A stretch of DNA of 64,000 nucleotides from Acinetobacter wuhouensis (lineage in GTDB: Bacteria; Pseudomonadota; Gammaproteobacteria; Pseudomonadales; Moraxellaceae). Under the pieces are notes generated by a model. It searched no databases and was not told the origin of the DNA. It saw only the letters and a program-made list of their open reading frames with translations. The stretch spans positions 2,790,001 through 2,854,000 of the forward strand of contig NZ_CP031716.1 of NCBI RefSeq assembly GCF_001696605.3, read 5' to 3'. The translations under genes were made by a program, and so were the position numbers. This document shows positions 29,767 through 40,154 of the stretch, piece after piece. Position 1 is the first letter of the stretch; each line of letters begins with the position of its first letter.

Positions 29767-31220
29767 TGCAAAACTTATGGTCTATCTCAGGTCGTAGCAT
29801 TGCGGTATCTGCACTTGCGCTTGCTTTGACTGCATGTCAAAGCATGCGTGGCCCAGAACCCGTAGCTCAAGCGAGCATACCAACAGGTTATATTGACAAT
29901 AACACTGGTACATCAATCGCAGAACAAGGTTATAAGGAATTCTTTGCAGATCAACGCCTACTTCAGGTGATTGATCTTGCATTAGCCAATAACCGTGACT
30001 TACGTACCGCGACATTGAACATTCAACGTGCTCAACAAGCGTATCAAATCACTTCAAACAATCAATTACCAACGATTGGTGCAAGTGGTAGCGTACTTCG
30101 TCAAGATCAAGGTGCTGGTGCTCAAACGACCTACAATGTTGGTTTAGGGGTGACCGCATACGAACTTGATTTTTGGGGTCGTGTAAAAAGTCTCAAAGAC
30201 AATGCTTTAGATACTTATCTTGCAACGGGTAGTGCGCGTGATTCAACACAAATCAGTTTGATTGGTCAGGTTGCGCAAGCATGGTTAAGCTATTCTTTTT
30301 CTACAGCTCAACTTAAACTTGCAGACCAAACCTTAAAAGCACAGCTTGACTCATACAATCTCAACAAGAAACGTTTCGATGTTGGGATCGACAGTGAAGT
30401 TCCACTTCGTCAAGCACAGATTTCTGTTGAAACAGCACGTAATGATGTTGCAAGCTATAAGACACAAGTTGCTCAGGCTCAAAACTTATTGAACCTTCTT
30501 GTCGGTCAACAAGTTCCTGACAACTTATTGCCTAAACAGCGTGTGACTAAAATTACCTCAAATTCAGCATTTGCTTCTGGTTTACCAAGTGATTTGTTGA
30601 ATAACCGTCCTGATGTAAAAGCTGCTGAATATAAACTTTCAGCTGCGGGTGCAAATATTGGCGCAGCAAAAGCACGCATGTTCCCGACAATCAGTTTGAC
30701 CGGTTCTGCGGGCTATGCATCTACTGATTTAAGTGATTTATTTAAATCAGGCGCATTTGTATGGTCATTGGGTCCTAGCCTCGATATTCCTTTATGGGAC
30801 TGGGGTACACGTAAAGCTAATGTGAAAATTTCAGAAACAGATCAACAAATTGCGTTGTCTGATTATGAAAAATCAATTCAGTCTGCTTTCCGTGAAGTGA
30901 ATGATGCTTTAGCGGTTCGCCAAAATATCGGTGACCGACTCACTGCACAAAAACGCTTGGTTGATGCAACCAATACGACCTATAAACTTTCAAATGCTCG
31001 CTTCCGTGCGGGTATTGATAACTATTTGACTGTTTTAGATGCACAACGTTCATCTTATGCAGCTGAACAAGGTCTATTACTTTTAGAACAAGCAAACTTA
31101 AACAACCAAGTTGAAGTGTATAAATCACTCGGTGGTGGGATCAAAGCCAACACTGCTGATCAAATCGCTCAACCTGCTTCTTCTTCTGAATTGAAATACC
31201 ATTCAAAAGATAAAAAGTAA
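29766..31220 (+). CDS. adeK: RND efflux outer-membrane factor AdeK
   Basis: This TolC/OprM-type channel lipoprotein has about 484 residues and a signal with lipobox LTAC followed by QSMRGPEP. Two repeated helical-barrel halves are visible (ATLNIQRAQQAYQI… and AEYKLSAAGANIGAAKARMFPTISLTGSAGY). The ATG overlaps the adeJ stop (TGATG); a GTG one codon earlier is an alternative. It completes the adeIJK tripartite pump and is followed by a strong terminator. Confidence 0.94.
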   Translation: MQNLWSISGRSIAVSALALALTACQSMRGPEPVAQASIPTGYIDNNTGTSIAEQGYKEFFADQRLLQVIDLALANNRDLRTATLNIQRAQQAYQITSNNQLPTIGASGSVLRQDQGAGAQTTYNVGLGVTAYELDFWGRVKSLKDNALDTYLATGSARDSTQISLIGQVAQAWLSYSFSTAQLKLADQTLKAQLDSYNLNKKRFDVGIDSEVPLRQAQISVETARNDVASYKTQVAQAQNLLNLLVGQQVPDNLLPKQRVTKITSNSAFASGLPSDLLNNRPDVKAAEYKLSAAGANIGAAKARMFPTISLTGSAGYASTDLSDLFKSGAFVWSLGPSLDIPLWDWGTRKANVKISETDQQIALSDYEKSIQSAFREVNDALAVRQNIGDRLTAQKRLVDATNTTYKLSNARFRAGIDNYLTVLDAQRSSYAAEQGLLLLEQANLNNQVEVYKSLGGGIKANTADQIAQPASSSELKYHSKDKK

Positions 31221-31240
31221 GTTTGCATCGTTTTAAATGA

Positions 31241-31266
31241 AAGCTCACTTCGGTGGGCTTTTTTTA
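31241..31266 (+). terminator. terminator of the adeIJK operon
   Basis: An 8-bp stem (31241-31248 with 31253-31260) around a TTCG tetraloop, followed by a run of T, sits 20 bases after the adeK stop. Confidence 0.85.
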
Positions 31267-31332
31267 TTGCTTTTTGATCAATTATTTCCTATGTTCAATA
31301 CATCTCATTCATCGAAGTAAATCAACCACGCC

Positions 31333-31683
31333 ATGAAATTAAGCAACCTTGAAAGTGTGCCAGGGCACCAAATTATTCAGCAGTTAGATGTGGTTTATGG
31401 CAGTACTGTGCGCAGTAAACATGTTGGACGTGATTTGATGGCTGGATTAAAAAATATTGTCGGGGGAGAACTCAAAGGTTATACCGAATTATTAGAAGAA
31501 TCGCGCCAAGAAGCGATGAATAGAATGATTGAAAAAGCACGCACTTTAGGGGCTAATGCAATTGTCGGAATTCGTTTTTCCACTTCAAATATTGCACAGG
31601 GGGCATCAGAACTATTTGTTTATGGAACAGCCGTCATTGTTCAAGCAAATTCAAATCCACTTCCAGACCCATTTTCACACTAG
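31333..31683 (+). CDS. YbjQ family protein (UPF0145)
   Basis: This 116-residue protein has the YbjQ pattern: an N-terminal hydrophobic strand (ESVPGHQIIQQLDVVYGSTVRSK), a GLKNIVGGELKGYTELLEESRQEAMNRMIEKARTLGANAIVGIRFSTS core, and a final beta strand. YbjQ proteins form pentamers and are often annotated as heavy-metal binding, but their role is unclear. It is followed with a 9-base gap by a second, diverged copy. Confidence 0.85.
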   Translation: MKLSNLESVPGHQIIQQLDVVYGSTVRSKHVGRDLMAGLKNIVGGELKGYTELLEESRQEAMNRMIEKARTLGANAIVGIRFSTSNIAQGASELFVYGTAVIVQANSNPLPDPFSH

Positions 31684-31692
31684 GTGACGCGT

Positions 31693-32127
31693 ATGGATGG
31701 ATTAGTTTTTAAGATCGTCATCACACTCATTTTGTTTTGTATTGGATGGGGATTTGGACGCTATATTGAGCGTAAACATTTAACTGAACTTGAGCAAAAT
31801 GAACGACGTCTTGCACATATCCATATTGATACCCATAAATTTCAGAGTTCTGAAAAAGAGGGACAACTGATCAGTAGCAATGTAGTGATTTCACATGATT
31901 ATTTTAAATATATCATTGCTCAAATCCAAAACTTTTTTGGCGGACGACTCACCACCTATGAAAGCGTGGTTGAACGCGCACGGCGTGAGGCAATTGTCAG
32001 ATTAAAACAACAAGCTGAAAATATCGGTGCTAAACAGATTATGGGCTTACGTTTAAGTACCACTGAACTCGGCATGCAAGGTGGCATGGTTGAAGTTTTT
32101 GCCTATGGTACAGCGATTCAATCTTAA
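31693..32127 (+). CDS. membrane-anchored YbjQ-like protein
   Basis: This protein of about 144 residues starts with one transmembrane helix (GLVFKIVITLILFCIGWGFGRYI), followed by a YbjQ-like domain (FFGGRLTTYESVVERARREAIVRLKQQAENIGAKQIMGLRLSTTEL). It is a diverged paralogue of the preceding gene with an added anchor. I chose ATG 31693 because AGGTGA lies five bases upstream, overlapping the previous stop; a GTG at 31684 is an alternative. Confidence 0.75.
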   Translation: MDGLVFKIVITLILFCIGWGFGRYIERKHLTELEQNERRLAHIHIDTHKFQSSEKEGQLISSNVVISHDYFKYIIAQIQNFFGGRLTTYESVVERARREAIVRLKQQAENIGAKQIMGLRLSTTELGMQGGMVEVFAYGTAIQS

Positions 32128-32140
32128 CCAGAGTAGAAAA

Positions 32141-32548
32141 ATGAATAAAAAGAAAATTTTAGGCTCTATTATCGGAATTATTGGTGGCTATTTGATTAGC
32201 CACTACTTGATTTCACCCTTGATTTTTAAAAATAAACAACCCAATCAAACTGAAATAACACAAGCACTTGATGCTGAATTAAATATGCTACGTCAACGAA
32301 TCCCAATGCAGATCGAACAAAGTTCAACACTAACAGCAGTTGATCGACGAGATTTAAAAATCGCATATACCTACGAAATTGATCAGTCCGTACTCCCTGC
32401 TTTTTCCAATGCAACTAAAAAAGCTGAATTATGTGAACTGATGAAAGCATCTTTTAAATTCGGTGTGGAATATGATTATATTTATAAAAATGAAAGTGGA
32501 ACGACATTGCTCACCATTCCAGTCAATCAAACCTCCTGCACTATCTAG
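32141..32548 (+). CDS. hypothetical membrane-anchored protein
   Basis: This 135-residue protein has a single N-terminal hydrophobic segment (ILGSIIGIIGGYLISHYLIS) and a soluble mostly helical region with two Cys near the end that may pair outside the cytoplasm. The chosen ATG at 32141 follows a GAGTAG tract and lies 14 bases after the YbjQ-like stop; a longer in-frame start at 32081 would overlap that gene and is unlikely. Probably third gene of a small operon. Unknown function. Confidence 0.6.
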   Translation: MNKKKILGSIIGIIGGYLISHYLISPLIFKNKQPNQTEITQALDAELNMLRQRIPMQIEQSSTLTAVDRRDLKIAYTYEIDQSVLPAFSNATKKAELCELMKASFKFGVEYDYIYKNESGTTLLTIPVNQTSCTI

Positions 32549-32573
32549 CGAAATCAATATTTAAAAACCTACA

Positions 32574-33347
32574 TCAATAGACATAGTCATCTTTATACTG
32601 GGTAGGAATCTGATACTGCTTCCCATCAAATTTAAGCGTCATAATCTGCTTAGTTGGATTTTGTTTGGTTTCATGACAGTGATCATAAGTACCACGAAAT
32701 TTAGACTTCTGTGCTGTAGTTTTGACCTGAATATCATAATAATTTTTGCTTGAACTATTCAGCATTCTTAAAATACTTTTTCGTTCTTCGACATCAGCAT
32801 TACAACGAGTATCCGTTTCAGCTCGATAACGCTCTACAATCAAGCTATCTAAAACTTGTTGTTTATTCTGTAAGTCATAGAGGTTCAACAAGGTCATTGA
32901 ATAAGGATTAGGTTGGGAATGCCCTGAATAATTCAATCTTACGCCCAAAGCACGTTGCTGATTTGATATTTTATAATTGGCTGTATCTAGTTCGATCGAA
33001 TCTAAACTAATTGCATCGGAAACTATCGCTTTTCTTGTAAGATAACGATAATTCACCTGTTGGTTGTTCCGATCAAACTTAAGCAAAGTCAAATAATATG
33101 TCCCACTTTCTGGTTCATCTTTAACAGGAATCCACTGCGCATACGCCATAATCACATTTGAAGTATTGGTTGGGTCAATTTTACAGGCGATTCTGGCTTG
33201 CTCTCGATTGGCTATCTCGGTCTGTGCAATCACTTTGTCAACCAATTCTGTGCTATCACAAAGATCAGCACGCGCTTCATTCATGCACAATAAATAACTC
33301 GATAAAGCCAATGGAGCAATCAAGGGACGAAATTTTACTTTTAACAT
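32574..33347 (-). CDS. hypothetical exported protein
   Basis: This protein of about 257 residues has a signal peptide (MLKVKFRPLIAPLALSSYLLCMNEARADL, cleavage after ARA) and a mature part with several Cys residues (DLCDSTELV…, CNADVEERK, CHETKQN), suggesting disulfides in the periplasm. I chose ATG 33347, which has a GAGGTGG site; the frame is open five codons further. It has no recognised domain. The neighbour at 33438-34187 is another exported protein on the same strand. Confidence 0.6.
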   Translation of the reverse strand: MLKVKFRPLIAPLALSSYLLCMNEARADLCDSTELVDKVIAQTEIANREQARIACKIDPTNTSNVIMAYAQWIPVKDEPESGTYYLTLLKFDRNNQQVNYRYLTRKAIVSDAISLDSIELDTANYKISNQQRALGVRLNYSGHSQPNPYSMTLLNLYDLQNKQQVLDSLIVERYRAETDTRCNADVEERKSILRMLNSSSKNYYDIQVKTTAQKSKFRGTYDHCHETKQNPTKQIMTLKFDGKQYQIPTQYKDDYVY

Positions 33348-33437
33348 GACCACCTCGCCCACGAGATTACAATCAAATCTCGCTTAGGCTTAAAATTAAA
33401 TGAAACCGCTTAACTCGTTCAGTGAAATGGTTCACGA

Positions 33438-34187
33438 CTAACGAGACATCTCGCATTCCCATTTCCCATCTTTTTTCTCAGTACATGTTTCCATCGCTAA
33501 AGGATAAGTCGTCAATTCAGTCAAGTGAAAGCCCTTTTGATCAAATCGAATCATAGACTGATAAGTTCCATCATCCATTTTAATATCCAAGCCTTGATTT
33601 TGAATACGATATAACGTATTCCCAAAAGCTTTCCTAAAACCATCAAAATATTCAAAGTTAATCTGATTATTTTGAATACTCAAAAAACCAATGCCACCAT
33701 AATATTGTGACTTATGATTACGCATATCAATAATATGTACTGTCGTATCGGCATATACAAAACGTCCAAGCTCTTTCAACCAACTGCTATTCAAAATCGT
33801 CAATTGATCTGAAAAAATATGTCCATTCAATAAAATACAGCGTACAGGACACTTTTTCGTATCGGCAGATGGCGTCTTTAAATATTGTTGATGATTTAAA
33901 ATTTCAAAGCGATATGGAATTTGACGTGTATCTAATTGGGCTAGTGGTAAACGACTTTGGGTTGCCTTAGCTGAACTTTTCAAATTATAAAACTCAGGCT
34001 TTAACCAGTTTTGTGAATCAAAAAAATGTTCACGTGGTCGCCAGCCTTGCTTTTCTTCATCTGAGGGTTCTACCCATGCCCGTGCTTCTTCTTGATCTGT
34101 TTGTTTTGCAAAAGTGCTAAACGGAATCAACGATGCACATAACATCAAAAGGAAACAGCGATTTAATTGATAAAATGAGACGTACAT
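33438..34187 (-). CDS. hypothetical exported protein
   Basis: This 249-residue protein has an N-terminal hydrophobic signal ending FSTFAKQ near residue 28. The mature part has strand-rich sequence and two Cys pairs (CPVRCILL; and CTEKKDGKWEC near the C-terminus), consistent with a secreted or periplasmic protein. I do not recognise the family. It is immediately upstream of the similar-sized exported gene at 32574-33347. Confidence 0.6.
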   Translation of the reverse strand: MYVSFYQLNRCFLLMLCASLIPFSTFAKQTDQEEARAWVEPSDEEKQGWRPREHFFDSQNWLKPEFYNLKSSAKATQSRLPLAQLDTRQIPYRFEILNHQQYLKTPSADTKKCPVRCILLNGHIFSDQLTILNSSWLKELGRFVYADTTVHIIDMRNHKSQYYGGIGFLSIQNNQINFEYFDGFRKAFGNTLYRIQNQGLDIKMDDGTYQSMIRFDQKGFHLTELTTYPLAMETCTEKKDGKWECEMSR

Positions 34188-34245
34188 TTCCTACTTACCT
34201 GAGGCAACCATTGTGTAAATAAATTTTTAAAATTTTTTTAAACAA

Positions 34246-35043
34246 TTATTTAACTTTCATTTTACGAATCATTTTATACAGTGTTGATGGCGATAAACGA
34301 GAAACCAAAACGCCTAATTTTTCCTTACGACCACCGACAACGATGTATTCTTGACCTTTCATCAAAGCTGAAACAGTTTGTGTTGCAAAATCATCAGCTT
34401 CTAAGCCATTTTCAATCGCTTCATCCTGATGTGCTTGTGGTTTACCTGCGCCATTCAATGCATTAAAAGACACATTGGTTTTGACAAAACCTGGGAAAAT
34501 CACAGAAACATTGACACCATCTTGTGCCACTTCTGCACGTAGACTGTTTGCCCACATGTGAATCGCTGCTTTAGCTGCTGAATAGCTCGCACGATATTGC
34601 GTACCGAGTAAACCAGCCACACTCGATACATAAGCGATACGTCCAGACTTTTGTGCTAAGAATGTCGGTAAAACCAATTTGGTCAAAAAGACTTGCGAAA
34701 AATAGTCAATTTCCATGATGGCACGTTCAGTTTGCATGGTGGTATCTGCAATTAAAGCGCGCTGACTCAAGCCTGCATTATTGATCAACCAGTCAATACG
34801 CCCTTTTTCTTGCAATACTTGTTCGTAGGCACGGCGCATTTGAGCTTCGTCAGTAATATCCATTGCCACTGAGATATGTCGATCTGGATTTAAAATACTG
34901 ACGCGCACATTTTCGAGTTCTTCTAAACGTCGCGCACTGAGAATCACTTGTGCCCCTTGCAGAGCACATTCTGCCACTAATGCCTTGCCAATCCCAGAAG
35001 ATGCACCAGTAATCCAAACGACTTTTCCCTCTAAGCTTTCCAT
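34246..35043 (-). CDS. SDR family oxidoreductase
   Basis: This is a 265-residue short-chain dehydrogenase of the DHRS7/YqjQ-like type. TGASSGIG is at residues 12-19, NNAGLSQ near 88, SSVAG near 140, and the catalytic YSAAKAA near 154. The C-terminal extension reads LSPSTLYKMIRKMKVK, basic and possibly membrane-touching. It probably acts on a lipid or retinoid-like carbonyl; the substrate is unknown. Single gene, with nothing clearly linked on either side. Confidence 0.85.
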   Translation of the reverse strand: MESLEGKVVWITGASSGIGKALVAECALQGAQVILSARRLEELENVRVSILNPDRHISVAMDITDEAQMRRAYEQVLQEKGRIDWLINNAGLSQRALIADTTMQTERAIMEIDYFSQVFLTKLVLPTFLAQKSGRIAYVSSVAGLLGTQYRASYSAAKAAIHMWANSLRAEVAQDGVNVSVIFPGFVKTNVSFNALNGAGKPQAHQDEAIENGLEADDFATQTVSALMKGQEYIVVGGRKEKLGVLVSRLSPSTLYKMIRKMKVK

Positions 35044-35124
35044 GTCACTCTGCCCATTGTTATCGAAAATTATTGATCAAGATTAGTGCATAGAAATCAG
35101 CAACGCAATTGCGCTTTCAAGCAA

Positions 35125-35820
35125 TTAAGCAACAATCAAAAACTTTTTAAAATGCTGTGCATAATGCTGCGCTTTTTCAACATTGGCAGGGTCATATTCT
35201 TCACCCGCTTTTTCTAAACGCTTATACCCTGTACTGGTGATCATATTGATCACACCATTCAAGGTTTTATCAACCACAAAATTGAATTTCAATAATGTTT
35301 TAGGATCACGAATAAACTCAGAAACACCTAAATCAATCACTTTCACGAGATCTTTCAACGCTGCTGGTAAAGCATGCACATCACCGTCAATAACTTTTTG
35401 AATATTGGCATTGGCTTGCTCACCTAAATTACGGTCAAGTTGATAATACATCACCACTTCATTGGCATTGGAATCTTCAAACTTTTTCAGAATATGGTTT
35501 GCAACTGGTTTTAAACGGTCATTACTAAAAAATGAAATCGACCACGGCATGTATTTCTTCAATGCACCTTCAATCTGGTCAAAAATTTGTTCCGCTTCTT
35601 TAAGCTTTTTCTTGCCGTTAGCATCCAAGTCACTGCGTGAGCGTTGCTCATTTAACAAAGAACCAAAGACTTGATCTAGAACTTGGCAAGACATTTCAGT
35701 AAATGCTGTACCCAATTGTTTGGCTAAATCTTTCTTTTCACCATTATTCAAACTTTGGGTAATGTTTTTTAATTCTTGATAAGTCTGCTGTTTGATCAAT
35801 AAATCGATTTTATATTGCAT
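35125..35820 (-). CDS. hypothetical protein
   Basis: This is a 231-residue soluble, largely helical, Lys-rich protein without signal or transmembrane segments. It ends with a helical stretch (YAQHFKKFLIVA). Good codon use and an ATG near an AGG-containing tract support it as real. I do not recognise the family; it looks like a conserved Acinetobacter cytoplasmic protein. Confidence 0.6.
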   Translation of the reverse strand: MQYKIDLLIKQQTYQELKNITQSLNNGEKKDLAKQLGTAFTEMSCQVLDQVFGSLLNEQRSRSDLDANGKKKLKEAEQIFDQIEGALKKYMPWSISFFSNDRLKPVANHILKKFEDSNANEVVMYYQLDRNLGEQANANIQKVIDGDVHALPAALKDLVKVIDLGVSEFIRDPKTLLKFNFVVDKTLNGVINMITSTGYKRLEKAGEEYDPANVEKAQHYAQHFKKFLIVA

Positions 35821-36170
35821 CCTACTTTTCCCTATTGTTGTTTTAACGAGATTGAATTGATATTAGCAAAACTCGAAAATGGATGCATTGTCTTTTAATG
35901 ACTCCAAATGATTATTTATAATTAATAAATACTTAATTTAAAACAAATGCTTAAAATCATTGATTCGCATTTCAAACTGAATAATATGACTTAAATCCAA
36001 CATTTGTTTTATTTTTCTGAAATTCTCATTTCCCAAACAGAAAATGAAGCTGTTGAGCAAGATCAAATAAATTAAAACAACACCAATACTCCACTACAGG
36101 AATCAACATTCCTGATAAATATTTTGCTACAATAGATCTAATTTTTACTCACTTTTGATCTGTTTTTACT
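35821..36170. other. intergenic region upstream of valS
   Basis: This is 350 AT-rich bases without a gene. One small perfect hairpin, CAGGAAT-CAAC-ATTCCTG (36097-36114), lies about 57 bases before valS and could be a leader element. I see no T-box-like or other riboswitch architecture. Confidence 0.35.
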
Positions 36171-39065
36171 ATGACTGATTCAGCGCAAAATATTGCTACG
36201 ACCTACGATCCGACTGAGATCGAGAAAAAATGGTATAAGACTTGGGAAGAGAATGGCTACTTCAAACCATCTCGTGAGGGCGAATCATTCTGTATCATGA
36301 TTCCGCCACCGAACGTCACAGGTAGCTTGCACATGGGTCATGGTTTTAACAATGCCATCATGGATGCCCTAACTCGCTACAACCGTATGTCAGGTAAAAA
36401 TACCTTATGGCAACCGGGGACTGACCATGCGGGTATTGCAACGCAAATGGTGGTTGAACGCCAACTTGGTGCGCAAGGTGTAAGCCGTCATGACTTGGGT
36501 CGTGAAAAATTCATCGAAAAAATCTGGGAATGGAAAGAACAATCTGGTGGCAACATTACCAACCAAATCCGCCGTTTGGGTTCTTCTGTAGACTGGTCAC
36601 GTGAACGCTTCACCATGGATGAAGGTTTATCAAATGCCGTTAAAGAAGTTTTCGTTAAATTACACGAAGACGGCTTGATCTACCGTGGTAAACGCCTTGT
36701 AAACTGGGATCCGAAATTACAGACTGCCCTTTCTGACTTAGAAGTTGAGTCAGATAAAGAAGAACAAGGTTCATTGTGGCACTTCAAATATTTCTTTGAA
36801 GATAAATCACTACGCACACACGATGGTAAAGATTACATCGTTGTTGCAACAACTCGTCCTGAAACTTTACTCGGTGATACTGCCGTTGCTGTTGCACCTG
36901 ATGATGAACGCTATGCACCATTGGTGGGTAAAAACATTATCCTGCCAATCACAGGTCGTGCGGTTGCGATTGTAAAAGATGAATATGTAGACAAAGAATT
37001 CGGTACAGGCTGTGTAAAAATCACCCCTGCACATGACTTCAATGACTATGAAGTGGGTAAACGCTGTGAATTGCCAATTATCAACATTTTCAACAAAAAT
37101 GCTGAAATTCTGGCTGAGTTTGAATACATCGCGAAAGCAGGCGAACAGATTTCTAAAACGATTGCTGCACCTGCAGAATATGTAGGCTTAGAGCGTTTTG
37201 CTGCACGTAAAAAACTGGTTGAACAAGCTGAAGCTGAAGGTTGGTTAGATCAAATCCAACCGTACACCTTGAAGCCACCTCGTGGTGACCGTTCAGGTGT
37301 GATCGTTGAGCCTTTATTGACAGACCAATGGTATGTGAAAATTGCACCACTTGCTGAACCTGCGATCAAAGCGGTGAAAGACGGCGAGATCAAATTTGTC
37401 CCTGAGCAATACAGCAACATGTACATGGCTTGGATGAACAACATTCAGGACTGGTGTATTTCACGTCAATTGTGGTGGGGTCACCGTATCCCTGCTTGGT
37501 ATGATGCTGAAGGCAATATCTATGTCGGTCGTAACGAAGAAGAAGTTCGTGCGAAAAATAACATCGCTGCTGATGTTGAACTTAAACAAGACGAAGACGT
37601 TCTGGATACATGGTTCTCATCTGCACTGTGGACATTCTCAACTTTAGGATGGACTGGCGACAAAGCGAAAGATAAAGAAAACTATTTCTTAAATACTTTC
37701 CACCCGACTGACGTCCTTGTGACTGGTTTTGACATCATTTTCTTCTGGGTTGCCCGTATGATTATGATGACGCTTCATTTTATGAAAAATGAAGATGGTA
37801 CTTCACAAGTTCCGTTCAAAACTGTGTATGTACATGGTTTAGTCCGTGATGGCGAAGGTCAGAAAATGTCTAAATCTAAAGGGAACGTCCTTGACCCATT
37901 AGATTTGATTGACGGTGTTGATCTTGAAACTTTGGTACAGAAGCGTACCACTGGTTTGATGAACCCGAAGACTGCACCAAAAATTGAAAAAGCGACGCGT
38001 AAAGAATTCCCTGAAGGTATTCAGGCTTATGGTACAGATGCGGTTCGTTTCACATTCTGTGCGCTTGCAAATACGGGGCGTGACATCAAATTCGACATGA
38101 AACGTGTTGAAGGTTATCGTAACTTTGCCAATAAAATCTGGAATGGTACACGTTTCGTTCTGATGAATGTTGAAGGTCAGACTGTTGGTCAGACTGCACG
38201 TCCTGATCTTTGGGAATTACCTGAACAATGGATCGTGAGCCGTTTACAAAAAGCGGAAGCTGCGGTTCAAACTGCATTTGCAACTTATCGTTTAGACCTG
38301 GCTGCACAAGCGATTTATGAATTCATCTGGAATGAATACTGTGACTGGTATGTAGAGCTGACTAAGCCTGTTCTGAATGATGAAAATGTCGCTGAAGAAC
38401 GTAAAGCTGAAGTTCGTCGTGTGCTTCTATCTGTAATGGAAGCTGCGTTGCGTCTTGCGCATCCGTTGATGCCGTATTTAACTGAAGAAATCTGGCAGAC
38501 ACTTGCGCCAATGATCGGAATCAAAGGCGATACTATCATGTTGGCGCAATACCCTGTTGCCAATCCTGAACGTATTAATGAGCAAGCGGAAGCTGATATG
38601 CAATGGCTTCAAGGTTTAATTGGTGCGGTTCGTAACATCCGTGGTGAAATGGGCTTAGGTAATGCACGTTTGTTGCCTGTTCTACTTCAAAATACCACTG
38701 ATGCTGAAAAAGCGCAGATTGCACGTATTGAGCCGTTGTTTAAAGCTTTGGCGAAAGTTGAAAGTATTACTTTCCTTGCAGATGCTGAGCAACCACCATT
38801 GTCATCGTCTTCTGTAGTCGGTCATGTATCTGTATTTGTTCCGATGAAAGGTTTGATTGATCCTAAAGCTGAATTGGGTCGTCTACAAAAAGACTTTGAT
38901 AAGGTTCAAAAGCAACATGACCAGATTGCCACTAAACTGGGCAATGAAGGTTTTGTGGCGAAAGCTCCTGCTGCTGTGGTTGAAGGTGAGAAAGTGAAAC
39001 TCGCTGAGTTTGCTGATCAGTTAGCGAAGATTAAGGCGAATATGGAACAGATTGCGGCGCTGTAA
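36171..39065 (+). CDS. valS: valyl-tRNA synthetase
   Basis: This 964-residue class Ia synthetase charges tRNA-Val and proofreads threonine. The HIGH-type motif HMGH is at residues 54-57 within [12 protein letters not shown]. The editing CP1 domain occupies about 190-400, and KMSKS is at 565-569. The anticodon-binding domain and the C-terminal coiled coil ([25 protein letters not shown]) complete the protein. Length and order are standard. It ends at a bidirectional terminator shared with the converging retron. Confidence 0.98.
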   Translation: MTDSAQNIATTYDPTEIEKKWYKTWEENGYFKPSREGESFCIMIPPPNVTGSLHMGHGFNNAIMDALTRYNRMSGKNTLWQPGTDHAGIATQMVVERQLGAQGVSRHDLGREKFIEKIWEWKEQSGGNITNQIRRLGSSVDWSRERFTMDEGLSNAVKEVFVKLHEDGLIYRGKRLVNWDPKLQTALSDLEVESDKEEQGSLWHFKYFFEDKSLRTHDGKDYIVVATTRPETLLGDTAVAVAPDDERYAPLVGKNIILPITGRAVAIVKDEYVDKEFGTGCVKITPAHDFNDYEVGKRCELPIINIFNKNAEILAEFEYIAKAGEQISKTIAAPAEYVGLERFAARKKLVEQAEAEGWLDQIQPYTLKPPRGDRSGVIVEPLLTDQWYVKIAPLAEPAIKAVKDGEIKFVPEQYSNMYMAWMNNIQDWCISRQLWWGHRIPAWYDAEGNIYVGRNEEEVRAKNNIAADVELKQDEDVLDTWFSSALWTFSTLGWTGDKAKDKENYFLNTFHPTDVLVTGFDIIFFWVARMIMMTLHFMKNEDGTSQVPFKTVYVHGLVRDGEGQKMSKSKGNVLDPLDLIDGVDLETLVQKRTTGLMNPKTAPKIEKATRKEFPEGIQAYGTDAVRFTFCALANTGRDIKFDMKRVEGYRNFANKIWNGTRFVLMNVEGQTVGQTARPDLWELPEQWIVSRLQKAEAAVQTAFATYRLDLAAQAIYEFIWNEYCDWYVELTKPVLNDENVAEERKAEVRRVLLSVMEAALRLAHPLMPYLTEEIWQTLAPMIGIKGDTIMLAQYPVANPERINEQAEADMQWLQGLIGAVRNIRGEMGLGNARLLPVLLQNTTDAEKAQIARIEPLFKALAKVESITFLADAEQPPLSSSSVVGHVSVFVPMKGLIDPKAELGRLQKDFDKVQKQHDQIATKLGNEGFVAKAPAAVVEGEKVKLAEFADQLAKIKANMEQIAAL

Positions 39066-39097
39066 GGTGTTGAAATTTGTTAAATTAGATGTAAGAT

Positions 39098-39123
39098 AAA
39101 AGGCTGATTAATCAGCCTTTTTT
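39098..39123. terminator. bidirectional terminator between valS and the retron RT
   Basis: The 10-bp perfect stem AAAAGGCTGA / TCAGCCTTTT (39098-39121, TTAA loop) has T runs on both sides. The stop codon of the reverse transcriptase (39108-39110) lies inside it. Confidence 0.8.
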
Positions 39124-40148
39124 AATATTCTCTTGATATAATTTTGGTATTCAATAAACTCTTCATTTTCAGGCTCAACAGTAAGTACAAAATTCAATCT
39201 TCCCATTAGGCTATAAACATAATTAGGATCTCTAATATTAGTAGTAGCAATATGTGATAAAAGACCAAATTTTTTGATATAGAACATTTCCTGCCTTAAC
39301 TTTCTTTTGTATTTTTTAGGAACAAAAATAGTATCCTTAACTAAAATTCCTGTGATGATATTTTGACCTGCATTAACTTTCAAACTAGTTTTCTTAGAGT
39401 TTATTTGAAAACCATATTTTCTTATTAAAAAAATTACGAAATTTCTAAATTTTAAAGATATATACTTGCCTGAAAATACAAGATCATCAGCATAACGAGT
39501 ATAAGTTAAAGCATTTTTCTTAGAAAACTTATACAAAACTTTATCTAAATTATAAAAAATTATATTAGACAAAATTGGACTAGTAGGAGCACCTTGAGGT
39601 AGTGAATCTTTCAATGTACATAATGATGCTAAATAAAATGATATTTTAGGTGGATAACCCTGCTGCTTAAAATAATTGACAATCCAACCTATAGGAATCG
39701 ACGGGAAAAAATCTTTTAAATCAATTTTTAAAAAAGCTTTATTACCTACATGCATTTTAGCATTAGTAATAATTGATCTATTAAAATTAAACCCATGGGC
39801 TGAATAATGTATTTTTTTATTAATTAAAATATAATTATAAATCCATTTTTGAACTAACATGAGCGAGGGAGATGGCACAGTAATAGTACGTTCTCCACCC
39901 TTTTTTTTGGGAATCTTAAATTGTCTATAAAATTTTTCTTTAGAAAAAATCATACTTAATAATACTGTTACTTCTACACCAACCAATTTAGAAAAATGTT
40001 CAATTTCAAAAATAATTGGATTTTTCTTTCTATATAACTCTTCAATAATTTGAAGATAAATTTCAATATATTCTTCTTTAAGACCTATATTATCAAAGTA
40101 TGTTCTCCATTCTTGTGGAGATTTTACAGGTTCAATAGAATACAACAT
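39108..40148 (-). CDS. retron reverse transcriptase
   Basis: This 346-residue RNA-directed DNA polymerase makes msDNA from the adjacent retron RNA. RT motifs in order: LKDFFPS (144-150, first catalytic Asp), LPQGAPTSP (183-191), YADDLVFSG (219-227, catalytic Asp pair). The retron-specific NAxxH element appears as NAKMH (129-133), and the VTG element of region Y as ITG (265-267), where Y-region residues contact the RNA. It lacks the maturase and endonuclease domains of group II intron proteins. A structured RNA locus with a1/a2 arms lies immediately upstream. Downstream in the same direction is only the terminator. The last gene of a four-part retron operon. Confidence 0.93.
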   Translation of the reverse strand: MLYSIEPVKSPQEWRTYFDNIGLKEEYIEIYLQIIEELYRKKNPIIFEIEHFSKLVGVEVTVLLSMIFSKEKFYRQFKIPKKKGGERTITVPSPSLMLVQKWIYNYILINKKIHYSAHGFNFNRSIITNAKMHVGNKAFLKIDLKDFFPSIPIGWIVNYFKQQGYPPKISFYLASLCTLKDSLPQGAPTSPILSNIIFYNLDKVLYKFSKKNALTYTRYADDLVFSGKYISLKFRNFVIFLIRKYGFQINSKKTSLKVNAGQNIITGILVKDTIFVPKKYKRKLRQEMFYIKKFGLLSHIATTNIRDPNYVYSLMGRLNFVLTVEPENEEFIEYQNYIKRILKKAD

Positions 40149-40154
40149 AAAATA

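Noticed and set aside
39108..40148. Group II intron maturase or diversity-generating RT
   Set aside because: No maturase/HNH domain, no intron domains V-VI near, and no template/variable repeat pair seen; NAKMH plus a msr-msd locus fit a retron.
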